Of a stretch of DNA of 64,000 nt, positions 19,885 to 27,314 are shown one piece after another (position 1 is the first letter of the stretch; every line of letters starts with the position of its first letter). The notes beneath the pieces were generated by a model. It was not told the origin of the DNA and did not search any database. It was given only the letters and a program-made list of their open reading frames with translations. The stretch spans positions 615,545 through 679,544 of the forward strand of contig CAWIFM010000009.1 in the NCBI GenBank assembly GCA_963835525.1. Direction: 5' to 3'. The position numbers and the translations under genes are program-made. The stretch is from DASSUW01 sp963835525 (GTDB lineage Bacteria; Actinomycetota; Thermoleophilia; Solirubrobacterales; Solirubrobacteraceae).

Positions 19885-20040
19885 ATGAACCACGACAGCC
19901 AGGCGGCTCAGGCGTATCAGGCGCCGGAGCTGCACGTGCTCGGTTCTGTGGCGCAGCTCACCCTCGGTTGTGACAAGAGGTTCGGCGGGTCGGACGGATT
20001 CACGTTCATGGGCCAGTCGATCTCCTGCAGCTCCGCCTAG
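19885..20040 (+). CDS. Lasso-like RiPP precursor peptide 2
   Basis: This small gene encodes 51 residues. ATG 19885 has an AAGGAG (19871-19876) eight bases upstream. Residues 11-26, YQAPELHVLGSVAQLT, fit the lasso leader rule exactly and align without a gap to precursor 1 (identical LHVLG, and Leu-Thr-Leu at 25-27). Predicted cleavage after Leu27 leaves a 24-residue core starting Gly-Cys-Asp, with Gly-Gly at 7-8, Asp at 10, an FTF aromatic patch, and the tail SISCSSA. Core positions 7-9 hold no acid, so a 7-9-residue lasso ring cannot form as usual; Asp3 or Asp10 would have to serve, or the product is not a lasso. The two Cys (core 2 and 21) could form a disulfide. Confidence 0.87.
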   Translation: MNHDSQAAQAYQAPELHVLGSVAQLTLGCDKRFGGSDGFTFMGQSISCSSA

Positions 20041-20053
20041 GGTCCTACGGAGC

Positions 20054-20077
20054 GCCGCCCGGCTGAGGCCGGGCGGC
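20054..20077. terminator. 10-bp hairpin between precursor 2 and the histidine kinase
   Basis: GCCGCCCGGC-TGAG-GCCGGGCGGC is a perfect 10-bp stem, 13 bases after the precursor 2 stop and 11 bases from the convergent histidine kinase stop. No U-run follows on either strand, so it is either a GC-rich bidirectional terminator or a 3'-end stabilising hairpin. Confidence 0.6.
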
Positions 20078-20088
20078 ATCCGCACGCT

Positions 20089-21822
20089 TCAGCTCGCGCC
20101 GCCGCGCAGGCGTCGCAGCTCGGCCTCGGCGGCCTCGGCGCGCCGCCGAAGGGCGGCGTGCTCGAGCAGCAGCCCGAAGCGCGCGCCCAGCTCCTCGCGC
20201 GCCAGCGGCTCGGCGATGAAGTCCTGCGCGCCCGCCTCCTGTAGCCGGGTGCGGATCTCCGGGTCGCCGCCGCGGTCGACCAGCGCGACTCGCAGCACGC
20301 CCGCGAGCCGCCACTCGCGCCCCATCCGGTCCAGCAGCGCGCCCGCCGTGCCCTCGCCCTCGAGGCGGCCGATGACCACCATGTCGGGCTGGAGGTCGGT
20401 GGCCAGGCGCAGCGCCTCGGTGGCCTCGGTCGCCGTGAACACGCCCGCGCGCCCCTCGAGCGCGTCGGCGAGCGGGGTCGTGCGGCTGCTGTCGCGGTCG
20501 ACCAGCAGCACCGACGGGAGGTCGAGCTCGGCCAGCGCGTCCGGCGCGGCCCCGGACAGCTCGGCGGCCAGGTGCTCCTTGACGTAGCGGGCCCGGCGGG
20601 CCGCGGCGAGCTGCTGCGAGAGCCGCGGCGGCGCCGCCTCGGAGGCCGCCGGCTCGCGCGGGACGCGCACGGTGAACAGGGCGCCGCCCTCCGGCGCGTC
20701 GCCGATCACGACCTCGCCGCCGTGCAGGGCCACGAACTCCTTCACGATCGCCAGCCCGAGGCCGGTGCCGGAGCGGCCGCTGCCGTTGCTGCTCGTGCGG
20801 AACCGCTCGAAGAGCAGCGCGCGCTGGTCGGGTGAGACGCCGGAGCCGCTGTCGGCGACCTCGATGACCGCCGTCTCGTCGGCCGCGGCCAGGCTGCACC
20901 GCACGACGCCGCCGGTCGGCGCGAAGCGCAGCGCGTTGGCGAGCAGGTTGGAGACCACGCGGCTCATCCGCTCCGGGTCGAAGCGGGCCGCGACCGCCTC
21001 GGGCGCCTCGATCACGAGCCGGATGCCGCGCTCGGTGGCCAGCGCGTCGAACTGCTCGGCGACCGAGCGCAGCGTGGCGGCGAGGTCGTCGTCGACCAGC
21101 GCCAGGCGCGCCTCGCCGTGGTCGCGGCGGACCTGCTCGAGCATCGTGTCGACCTGCTCGAGCGCGTCCAGGGCGGCGAGCCGGATGCCCTGCGTCTCGC
21201 CCTGCAGCTCCTCGTTGCTGTGGCGGCGCAGGCGCTCCGCGCGCGTGAGCACGATCTGGAGCGGGGCGCGCAGGTCGTGCGAGAGCTCGGCCAGCAGGCG
21301 CTCGCGGAAGTGATGGATGCGGGCGAGGCGATCCGTGAGCACCGACAGCTCGGCGTTCTGGCGCGCGATGCGGTCCTCCGCCCGCTTGCGGTCGGACACC
21401 TGGCGGCCCTCGGCGACGATGAAGGCGACGCGGCCGTCGTCACCCCGCAGCGGCCGCAGCACGAGGTCGACGGTCTCGGGCAGGGTGCCGCCGCCGCCCA
21501 TCATCAGCTCGACGTCGAAGCGCGCGAAGCGCCCGTCGGCGGAGAGCTGGACGGCTCGCCGGAGGTCGGCCTGCACCGTCTCGGAGTGGCGGCACCACGG
21601 GGTGTGCCAGAGGGGATGGCCGACCACCTCGTGGCGGTCGAGACCGGCCGAGGTCAGCGGGGCGTCGGTGACGTCCAGCAGCCGGCCGTCGGGTCGCAGC
21701 AGCGCAATGAAGCTCGTGGCCTTGGCCAGCGCGACCTGGGCCATGAGCCGCCGGGCCTCGGGATCGGTCTCCGGGTCGGCGACGCTTTCCAGGCGCGCCT
21801 GGAGCGCATGCTGCGCGTCCAT
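20089..21822 (-). CDS. PAS-domain hybrid histidine kinase with degenerate receiver domain
   Basis: From ATG 21822 the protein has 577 residues. Upstream GTG 21858 or a longer in-frame N-terminus to 21945 is possible. Order: a short helical start, a PAS-type sensor (FIALLRPDGRLLDVTDAPL ... VAEGRQVSDRKRAED), a coiled linker, a HisKA domain (ELLAELSHDLRAPLQIV, phospho-His), an HATPase (NLLANALRFAP, VADSGSGVSPDQ, TGLGLAIVKEFVALHGG), a linker and a C-terminal receiver. In the receiver the acidic pair is partly kept (LLVDRDSS), but the phospho-acceptor Asp is replaced: PDMVVIGRLEGEG has Gly where Asp is expected. The domain is probably non-phosphorylatable. No membrane segment is seen, so it is likely cytosolic. 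It converges on precursor 2. The frame is clean. Confidence 0.85.
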   Translation of the reverse strand: MDAQHALQARLESVADPETDPEARRLMAQVALAKATSFIALLRPDGRLLDVTDAPLTSAGLDRHEVVGHPLWHTPWCRHSETVQADLRRAVQLSADGRFARFDVELMMGGGGTLPETVDLVLRPLRGDDGRVAFIVAEGRQVSDRKRAEDRIARQNAELSVLTDRLARIHHFRERLLAELSHDLRAPLQIVLTRAERLRRHSNEELQGETQGIRLAALDALEQVDTMLEQVRRDHGEARLALVDDDLAATLRSVAEQFDALATERGIRLVIEAPEAVAARFDPERMSRVVSNLLANALRFAPTGGVVRCSLAAADETAVIEVADSGSGVSPDQRALLFERFRTSSNGSGRSGTGLGLAIVKEFVALHGGEVVIGDAPEGGALFTVRVPREPAASEAAPPRLSQQLAAARRARYVKEHLAAELSGAAPDALAELDLPSVLLVDRDSSRTTPLADALEGRAGVFTATEATEALRLATDLQPDMVVIGRLEGEGTAGALLDRMGREWRLAGVLRVALVDRGGDPEIRTRLQEAGAQDFIAEPLAREELGARFGLLLEHAALRRRAEAAEAELRRLRGGAS

Positions 21823-22056
21823 CGACGCGCGCCATGGATCGAGTCGTCCTTGCCTCACGTTGGGTGGGTTCCTTGCCGTCTTCCGCGCCAGTCCGGGCAG
21901 ATTCCCCGTCCGGCCATCGGTGATGAGCCTACCGCGACCCGCCACGCCGCCGGTGAAAACTTCGGGCGCCGGTCACCGGGAGGGTAGTCGGACCTGGCCG
22001 AACGGCGAGGTTGCCCTTCGCCCTCGGGGTTTCCGCACGTAGTCTCGCGGCGAGCA

Positions 22057-23238
22057 ATGACCGCCACGCAACCACCGAACCTCGTTCTCGTCTCCGAGAC
22101 GCCCGACCGCGGGAACTCCGACGGCCGGCCGACCATCGTCCACGTCATCGGCGCGCGCCCGAACTTCGTCAAGATGGCGCCCGTCGTCGCCGCGCTCGAG
22201 CGCAGGCAGACGTTCCGCCAGGTCATCGTCCACACCGGCCAGCACTACGACAGCCGGATGTCCGACGAGGTCCTGGCCGACCTGGAGTTCCCCGAGGTCG
22301 ACGTGTTCCTCGGCGTCGGCTCCGGCACCCACGGCGTGCAGACGGCCAAGGTGCTGTCGGCGTTCGAGAAGGTCCTGATCGACACCGAGCCGGATGTCGT
22401 GCTCGTGGCCGGCGACGTGAACTCCACGCTCGCGTGCGCGCTCGCCGCGTCGAAGATGGGCATCGCCATCGCCCACCTCGAGGCCGGGCTGCGCTCGTTC
22501 GACTGGAGCATGCCGGAGGAGGTCAACCGCGTCCTCACCGACCGCCTGTCCGACGTCCTGCTTCGCGCACAGCCCCGAGGCGGTCGAGAACCTGCAGGCC
22601 GAGGGCATCTGCCCGGGCCGCGTCTACTACGTCGGCAACACGATGATCGACTCGCTGCGCCGCTGCGAGAAGCAGCGCGCGCGAGCTGAGCGTCTGGGAG
22701 ACCGTCGGCATGGAGGAGCGCGCGTACGTGCTCGTCACGCTGCACCGGCCCTCCAACGTCGACGAGCCGGTGCGCCTGAACGGGATCGTCGACGGCCTCG
22801 TGGAGCTCGCCGGCCACGCTCCGGTCGTGTTCCCGATCCACCCGCGCACGCGTGCGCGGCTCGCCGAGGACGGCGGCCTGGCCCGCCTCGAGGACGTCGG
22901 GCGTGGCCTGCATCGAGCCGGTCGGCTACCTGGACTTCCTGTCGCTGCAGGCCGGAGCGGGCGCGATCGTCACGGACTCCGGCGGCGTGCAGGAGGAGGC
23001 CTCGGCGCTCGGCGTCACGTGCTTCACCTTCCGCCCCAACACCGAGCGGCCCGTCACCCTCACCCACGGCACCAACGTGCTCCTGGGCGAGGATCCGGCG
23101 GAGATCGCCGAGGTCCGCCCGGCCACGCACCCGCCGACCCCGTCCGCCATCCCGCTGTGGGACGGCCACGCGGCCGAGCGCGTCGCCGACGCGCTCGAGG
23201 CCAACTACGTCCTGATGCCGGCCATCGCGCGCGGATGA
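22057..23238 (+). CDS. wecB: UDP-N-acetylglucosamine 2-epimerase, non-hydrolysing (frameshifted)
   Basis: This enzyme interconverts UDP-GlcNAc and UDP-ManNAc in the cytoplasm. Diagnostic pieces are IGARPNFVKMAPVVAAL, HTGQHYDSRMSDEVL, AGDVNSTLACALAASK, HLEAGLRSFDWSMPEEVNR, LVTLHRPSNVDEPVRLNG, and VTDSGGVQEEASALGVTC with FRPNTERPVT. Length is about 393 residues, normal for the family. Three single-base indels (about 22561, 22685, 22905) break an otherwise continuous protein. ATG 22057 begins an operon with the WecG/TagA-like gene, whose ATG overlaps this stop. UDP-ManNAc is the substrate expected for that transferase, so the pair makes sense together. Confidence 0.9.
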
Positions 23239-24014
23239 GCGCCGCGGCCGCGCCCGCGCGCGTCAGGGTGCTCGGCTGTCCCGTCGATGCCCTCGACATG
23301 GAGGCCACGGTCGCCCGCTGCGAGGAGATCGTCGCCGAGCGCACGTACGCGCAGCACATGGCGCTCAACGTCGCCAAGCTCGTGGCCTGCCGCGACGACG
23401 AGCTGCTCCGCAGCGCCGTCGAGAACTCGGCGATCGTCAACGCCGACGGCCAGGGCGTGGTGCTGGCCGCGCGGCTGCTCGGCACCCGCCTGCCCGAGCG
23501 CGTGGCCGGTATCGACCTCATGGACGCGCTGATGGCGCGCGCCGCCGAGCGCGGCTGGCGCGTCTTCATCCTCGGCGCGAAGGACGAGGTGCTCGAGCGC
23601 GCCTCCGAGGTGCTCGCCGAGCGCCACCCCGGCCTGATCCTGGCCGGTACGCGCAACGGCTACTTCAAGCCCGAGGAGACCGCCGGCGTCTGCGAGCAGA
23701 TCCGCGAGGCGAAGACCGACGTGCTGTTCGTGGCGATGGGGACGCCCGCACAAGGAGCTACTTCCTCGCCGAGCACGGCCCGCTCGCTGGGCGTGCCGCT
23801 CGTGATGGGCGTCGGCGGCGCGATCGACGTGGTCGCCGGCGTCACTCGCCGGGCGCCCGTGCTGTGGCAGCGGCTGGGCCTCGAGTGGCTCTACCGCATG
23901 CTCCAGGAGCCGCGGCGGATGTTCCGCCGCTACGCGGTGACCAACGCGCGCTTCGCGGCGCTTCTCGGCCGGGCGCTGGCCGCCCGCGTCGCGCGGCCCC
24001 TCGGGAACTCGTAG
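23235..24014 (+). CDS. WecG/TagA/CpsF-family N-acetylmannosaminyl-type transferase
   Basis: The protein of about 259 residues matches the family that transfers ManNAc(A)-type sugars onto lipid-linked GlcNAc: VLGCPVDALDMEATVARCEE, HMALNVAKLVACRDD, IVNADGQGVVLAARLLG, VAGIDLMDALMARAAERG, VFILGAKDEVLERA, and VMGVGGAIDVVAGVTRRAP with WLYRMLQEPRRMFRRY. Around 23745-23790 about 13 codons look scrambled by two compensating indels (expected GTPxKE-YFLAEHGP), so the overall frame survives. ATG 23235 overlaps the wecB stop (ATGA). It probably acts at the inner face of the membrane in surface-polymer assembly. Confidence 0.88.
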   Translation: MSAAAAPARVRVLGCPVDALDMEATVARCEEIVAERTYAQHMALNVAKLVACRDDELLRSAVENSAIVNADGQGVVLAARLLGTRLPERVAGIDLMDALMARAAERGWRVFILGAKDEVLERASEVLAERHPGLILAGTRNGYFKPEETAGVCEQIREAKTDVLFVAMGTPAQGATSSPSTARSLGVPLVMGVGGAIDVVAGVTRRAPVLWQRLGLEWLYRMLQEPRRMFRRYAVTNARFAALLGRALAARVARPLGNS

Positions 24015-24026
24015 CCGCAGCGGGCT

Positions 24027-25094
24027 TCAGCCCGCTGCGTGCTTCTCGCCCGGGCCGCAGATCGGGCTCTGCGGGTCGGTCAGGATGTTGTCCCGCCACT
24101 CGGCCTTGCCGCAGATCGACTCCTGATGCCCGGGCAGCGTGTTGTCGTGGATCTCCACGTCCTTGACCGGACCGCCGAGGAAGCCGAAGTTCTTGTTCGC
24201 CACGTTGTCGCGGATCACCATCGGGCCGTCGACCTGGCCGAGGCCGATCGAGTAGTAGCCCGAGCGGCAGCAGTCCAGCTCGTTGCCCTCGATGACAACG
24301 TTGCGCGCGCCGCGTGCGGTGGCGGTGTCGGTGCCGAACAGGAGCGCGAAGTGCTCGCAGTTGGAGAAGCTGCTGTCGCGGATCACGAGCCCGTCGACGT
24401 CGTCGGCGGCCAGGCAGTCGATGTGCGCGCCTTCCTTGTGCATGATGATGTCGTGGATGCGGGTGCGCTCGATGAGCACGTCGCGCGCGCCCTGGTCCGT
24501 GCCGTACGCGGCGCTGATCCAGTTCATGTCGTCCTTGACGCCGTTCGGGCCGATGTCGGACTCGACGTACGCGACCTTCGACGAGCCGCGGATGAACAGG
24601 TTCTGGGCGCGCACGCGCAGGTACATGACGTCGCGCGCGTTCTGGTCGTTGTAGGTGCCCGCCTTGGCACGCAGGTCGCGGAACTCGACGGGGCCGGTGG
24701 ACACGCCGATCGACCCGACCGTCACCTCGGCGCCGGCGGCGGGCCGGAAGACGACGCGCGGGCCCCCGGCCTTCGGGGCGGCGTCGAGGATCTGGTGGCC
24801 GTAGGTGCCGGCCGCGACCTCGACCACCTGGCCGGGCTCGGCGACCTCGAAGGCGCGGTTGAACGTCTTGCAGGGCGCCTCGCTGGTGCAGGAGGCCTTG
24901 TCGGACCCGCCCGGAGCCATATAGAGGTCGGCGGGCGGCTCGGGTGTCTTCGTGGCCTGCGCCTGCTGCGCCGGGCCGCTCGGGGCGGCGTCGGAGCCGC
25001 AGCCGGCGACGGCGAGCGCCAGCACGACGGCCACGGGCCGCCAGGGGAGCCGCCGCGCGCGGCCGTCAGGCGGCGGCGGGCACGACGGACTCAC
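24027..25094 (-). CDS. Lipoprotein with right-handed parallel beta-helix (paralogue 1)
   Basis: This 355-residue exported lipoprotein has a signal VVLALAVAGC with a lipobox Cys at about residue 32, a Pro/Gln-rich spacer, and a pectate-lyase-like parallel beta-helix. The family pattern shared with 27315, 29661 and 39136 is plain: YMAPGGSDKASCTSEAPCKT, VVFRPAAGAEVTVGSIGV, DDMNWISAAYG, GAHIDCLAADDVDGLVIRD, NCEHFALLFGTD and DCCRSGYYSIGLGQVDGP. It lacks a LamG domain. The start is GTG 25094, inside the 3' end of the upstream glycosyltransferase (29-base overlap) with a GAGGAG upstream, so it is probably cotranscribed. The fold suggests glycan binding or lysis; no catalytic residue can be assigned. 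Confidence 0.8.
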   Translation of the reverse strand: MSPSCPPPPDGRARRLPWRPVAVVLALAVAGCGSDAAPSGPAQQAQATKTPEPPADLYMAPGGSDKASCTSEAPCKTFNRAFEVAEPGQVVEVAAGTYGHQILDAAPKAGGPRVVFRPAAGAEVTVGSIGVSTGPVEFRDLRAKAGTYNDQNARDVMYLRVRAQNLFIRGSSKVAYVESDIGPNGVKDDMNWISAAYGTDQGARDVLIERTRIHDIIMHKEGAHIDCLAADDVDGLVIRDSSFSNCEHFALLFGTDTATARGARNVVIEGNELDCCRSGYYSIGLGQVDGPMVIRDNVANKNFGFLGGPVKDVEIHDNTLPGHQESICGKAEWRDNILTDPQSPICGPGEKHAAG

Positions 25095-26394
25095 CCGCCG
25101 GCTCCTCGGCGGCGAGCAGCCGGTCGAACACCGCCGCGAAGCGCCGGGTCAGCGCCCGCCGCTCGAACGCGGCGACGCGGGAGCGGTCGCCGTCGGGCGC
25201 CGGGCCGCCGCGGCGCTTGCGGCGAGCCTCGAGGATGATCGCCGCGGCCATGGCCTCGGCGTCGCGCGGGCGGCAGACGTGCGCCCAGGGGAGCACGGAC
25301 AGCAGGTCGCGGGCGTCGCCGTCGGGGACGCCGGCGAGGATCGGCCGGCCCGAGCCCAGGTACTCGTACGTCTTGCCCGGCACGATCCGCGCGCGCTGGC
25401 CGGCCGGAAGGTCGTGCATCGGGAGGAAGAGCAGGTCGGCGGAGCGCATCAGCTCGACGCACGCCGCGTGATCGAGGTAGCCGTGCTCGCGCACCAGCCC
25501 GAGCGTGTCGACCGAGCGGTCGGCGTCGGACAGCTGGCCGGCGAGATGCAGCTCGAGGCCCTTCGCCAGCTCGGGATGGTCCTCGACGACGCGCCCCAGC
25601 GCCTCCATCAGCACGATGTGCGAGCGGGTCAGCGGATCGCCGTCGGGCAGCCCGCCGACAGCGCGGCGCACCAGGTTGCGGCCGCGGCTGCCGAAGGCCG
25701 TGTGCAGGAAGCCGGTGTGCACGATCCTCAGGCCGGCGGCCGAGCGCTGCGGGGCCGGTCCGGCGAAGTCCTCGGCGTCGAAGCCGTTCGGCACGACGGC
25801 GACGTCCTTGCCCGCCAGCTCCGGGAAGCGCTCGCGCACCTCGCGGCCGGCCTGCGGGCAGTTCATCACGATCCCGTCCGCCTGCGCCAGCGTGCCGCGC
25901 ATGCGATCCAGGTCGGCGCGCGCGTGGATCCGGGTCGTGTAGCTGAGCATCTCGTCGAGCGCCCACGGGTCGCGCAGGTCGACCACGAACGGGACGCCGA
26001 GCCGCCGGGCGAGCTCCGCGCCGGCCATGCCGGACTCCCATGGCGACATCGTGGCGCACACGAGGTCGATGTCGCGGTGCCGCTGGCCCTCGGCCAGCAC
26101 GCCTGCGCGCCACCAGCGCGAGAACTCGCTCTCGCGCATGAGCAGGCGGTCCAGCCGGCCGTAGGTGTCCTCGGGCACGGGGCCCGGGACGCGGTGCACC
26201 TCGACGCTGCCGTCGAGCTCGGCGGCGAGCGTCGCGTCGAGCGGCGCCCACTCGCCGAACGCCTCGCCGGGGCCGGTGATGACGATCGGCCGGTAGCCGG
26301 AGTCGGGCAGGTAGCGGGCGAACTTCAGCGAGCGCTGCACGCCGGCGCCGCCCACGGGCGGGAAGTGGTAGGCGATGAAGAGGACGCGCTTCAT
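25066..26394 (-). CDS. Glycosyltransferase, GT4-like
   Basis: This 442-residue cytosolic or peripheral GT-B enzyme opens KRVLFIAYHFPPVGGAGVQR, a classical donor-binding N-domain start with the Gly-rich loop. It continues with FVVDLRDPWALDEMLSY, VAVVPNGFDAEDF, LRIVHTGFLH, LELHLAGQLSDADRSVDTLG and a C-terminal acceptor/donor motif region (SADLLFLPMHDLPAGQRARI, PGKTYEYLGSGRPILAGV). The start ATG 26394 overlaps the stop of the acyltransferase gene (ATGA). The frame is clean. Sugar and acceptor are unknown; the context is surface-polysaccharide assembly. Confidence 0.87.
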   Translation of the reverse strand: MKRVLFIAYHFPPVGGAGVQRSLKFARYLPDSGYRPIVITGPGEAFGEWAPLDATLAAELDGSVEVHRVPGPVPEDTYGRLDRLLMRESEFSRWWRAGVLAEGQRHRDIDLVCATMSPWESGMAGAELARRLGVPFVVDLRDPWALDEMLSYTTRIHARADLDRMRGTLAQADGIVMNCPQAGREVRERFPELAGKDVAVVPNGFDAEDFAGPAPQRSAAGLRIVHTGFLHTAFGSRGRNLVRRAVGGLPDGDPLTRSHIVLMEALGRVVEDHPELAKGLELHLAGQLSDADRSVDTLGLVREHGYLDHAACVELMRSADLLFLPMHDLPAGQRARIVPGKTYEYLGSGRPILAGVPDGDARDLLSVLPWAHVCRPRDAEAMAAAIILEARRKRRGGPAPDGDRSRVAAFERRALTRRFAAVFDRLLAAEEPAGESVVPAAA

Positions 26395-26996
26395 GCGGTG
26401 ACGGCGACGGGGGAGATCTCGCGCACCACGCGCGCCGGGGCGCCGACGGCGACGCAGTGGTCCGGGACGTCGCCGAGAACCACCGAGTTGGCGCCGATCA
26501 CCGCGCCGCGGCCGATCCGCACGCCCGGCCCGACGACCACGTTCTGGCCGAGCCATGCGCCGTCGCCGATCTCGACCGGCTCGATCTGCTCGACGCCCTG
26601 GTCGAGCACCGCGCGGCCGGTGTCGGAGAACGCGTGCCGGTGGTCGGCGATGTAGACGTTGCGCGCGAGCAGCACCTTGGAGCCCAGGACCACCGACGCG
26701 GCGGCGCTGATCACGCAGTCGCCGGTGACGCTGGTGCCGTCGCCGATCTCGAGCCGGCCGTTGCCGTCCGGGCCGTAGAGCACCGAGAGGTAGCTGCCCG
26801 CGCCGATGAAGACGTCCGAGCCGACGGAGATCCAGCGCTCACCCTCGATCCTCGCCGGCGGCTGGATCACGCTGCGGCTGCCGAACGCCTCGAAGGCGCC
26901 GCCGCACGCGCTCGAGAACAGCCGCGCGCGCAGGCGGGCGGAGAGGCGGTAGAAGTCGAGCGAGCGCCGGCTCGCGGCCCTGCGGAAACTGCGCAC
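26391..26996 (-). CDS. Hexapeptide-repeat (left-handed beta-helix) acyltransferase
   Basis: This 201-residue protein has isoleucine-patch repeats characteristic of sugar O-acetyltransferases: NGRLEIGDGTSVTGDCVIS, ASVVLGSKVLLARNVYIADH, the catalytic-type His in ADHRHAFSD, then IEPVEIGDGAWLGQNVVVGP, GVRIGRGAVIGANSVVLGDV and a C-terminal VGAPARVVREI. Such enzymes acetylate a sugar or glycan from acetyl-CoA. GTG 26996 is taken as start; a basic helical N-terminus precedes the helix. It is the first gene of a three-gene minus-strand unit with the glycosyltransferase and the lipoprotein. Confidence 0.88.
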   Translation of the reverse strand: MRSFRRAASRRSLDFYRLSARLRARLFSSACGGAFEAFGSRSVIQPPARIEGERWISVGSDVFIGAGSYLSVLYGPDGNGRLEIGDGTSVTGDCVISAAASVVLGSKVLLARNVYIADHRHAFSDTGRAVLDQGVEQIEPVEIGDGAWLGQNVVVGPGVRIGRGAVIGANSVVLGDVPDHCVAVGAPARVVREISPVAVTA

Positions 26997-27112
26997 GTCC
27001 CCAGGATGCCGCGCGGCGGCGCGGGCGACCCTGGCCGTTGGTCGAGTCCCGCGCCAGCTGTAGTTCCTGAGCGCGTTGTTCCTCCTGCCGCCCTGCCCGA
27101 CGGGCGAACGTC

Positions 27113-27282
27113 AACTGCGGCTGGGTAGGGAGGCTGGGGAGCCGGCCGCGCGGCAAGCAATCGCCAGTGGTCGGCCCAAGAACAGGATTCGACCTGCCTA
27201 AGGGTCGAAATACGACCCCTAGGCAGGACGCTTCGAAGAAACCGCCCCGCCGGCCTCACCGCTCCCGTACCCAGCCGCAGTT
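27113..27282. repeat. Outer inverted repeat, 15 bp, flanking 140 bp
   Basis: AACTGCGGCTGGGTA (27113-27127) is repeated exactly in inverse as TACCCAGCCGCAGTT (27268-27282). The similarity continues inward imperfectly (GGGAG on one side, CGGGAG on the other). It encloses the inner hairpin at 27193-27227. The arrangement resembles a MITE remnant, a structured RNA or a long stem; no target-site duplication was recognised. Confidence 0.6.
27193..27227. repeat. Inner hairpin, 15-bp stem with one mismatch
   Basis: CCTGCCTAAGGGTCG - AAATA - CGACCCCTAGGCAGG pairs at 14 of 15 positions. It lies 88 bases downstream of the stop of the minus-strand beta-helix/LamG gene. No U-run follows, so a simple intrinsic terminator is not assured. 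Confidence 0.6.
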
Positions 27283-27314
27283 CGCCGACTGAACAACGTG
27301 CTCGGTACTTACAG

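Larger units (their letters stand above)
26997..27314. other. Gene-free 318-bp stretch with nested inverted repeats
   Basis: No convincing coding frame lies here. The stretch separates the acyltransferase start from the beta-helix/LamG stop. It holds an outer perfect 15-bp inverted repeat and an inner 15-bp hairpin, listed separately. A promoter for the minus-strand acyltransferase operon should lie in 26997-27110, but no clear -35/-10 pair can be named. Confidence 0.5.

Noticed and set aside
27150..27300. tRNA-Sec-like pieces on the minus strand (GGTGAGGC D-arm-like, GGCAGGTCGAATCCTGT T-arm-like)
   Set aside because: The T-loop is one base short, no anticodon loop with TCA is present, and the 5' and 3' acceptor strands do not pair. 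The resemblance is partial and explained by the inner hairpin.
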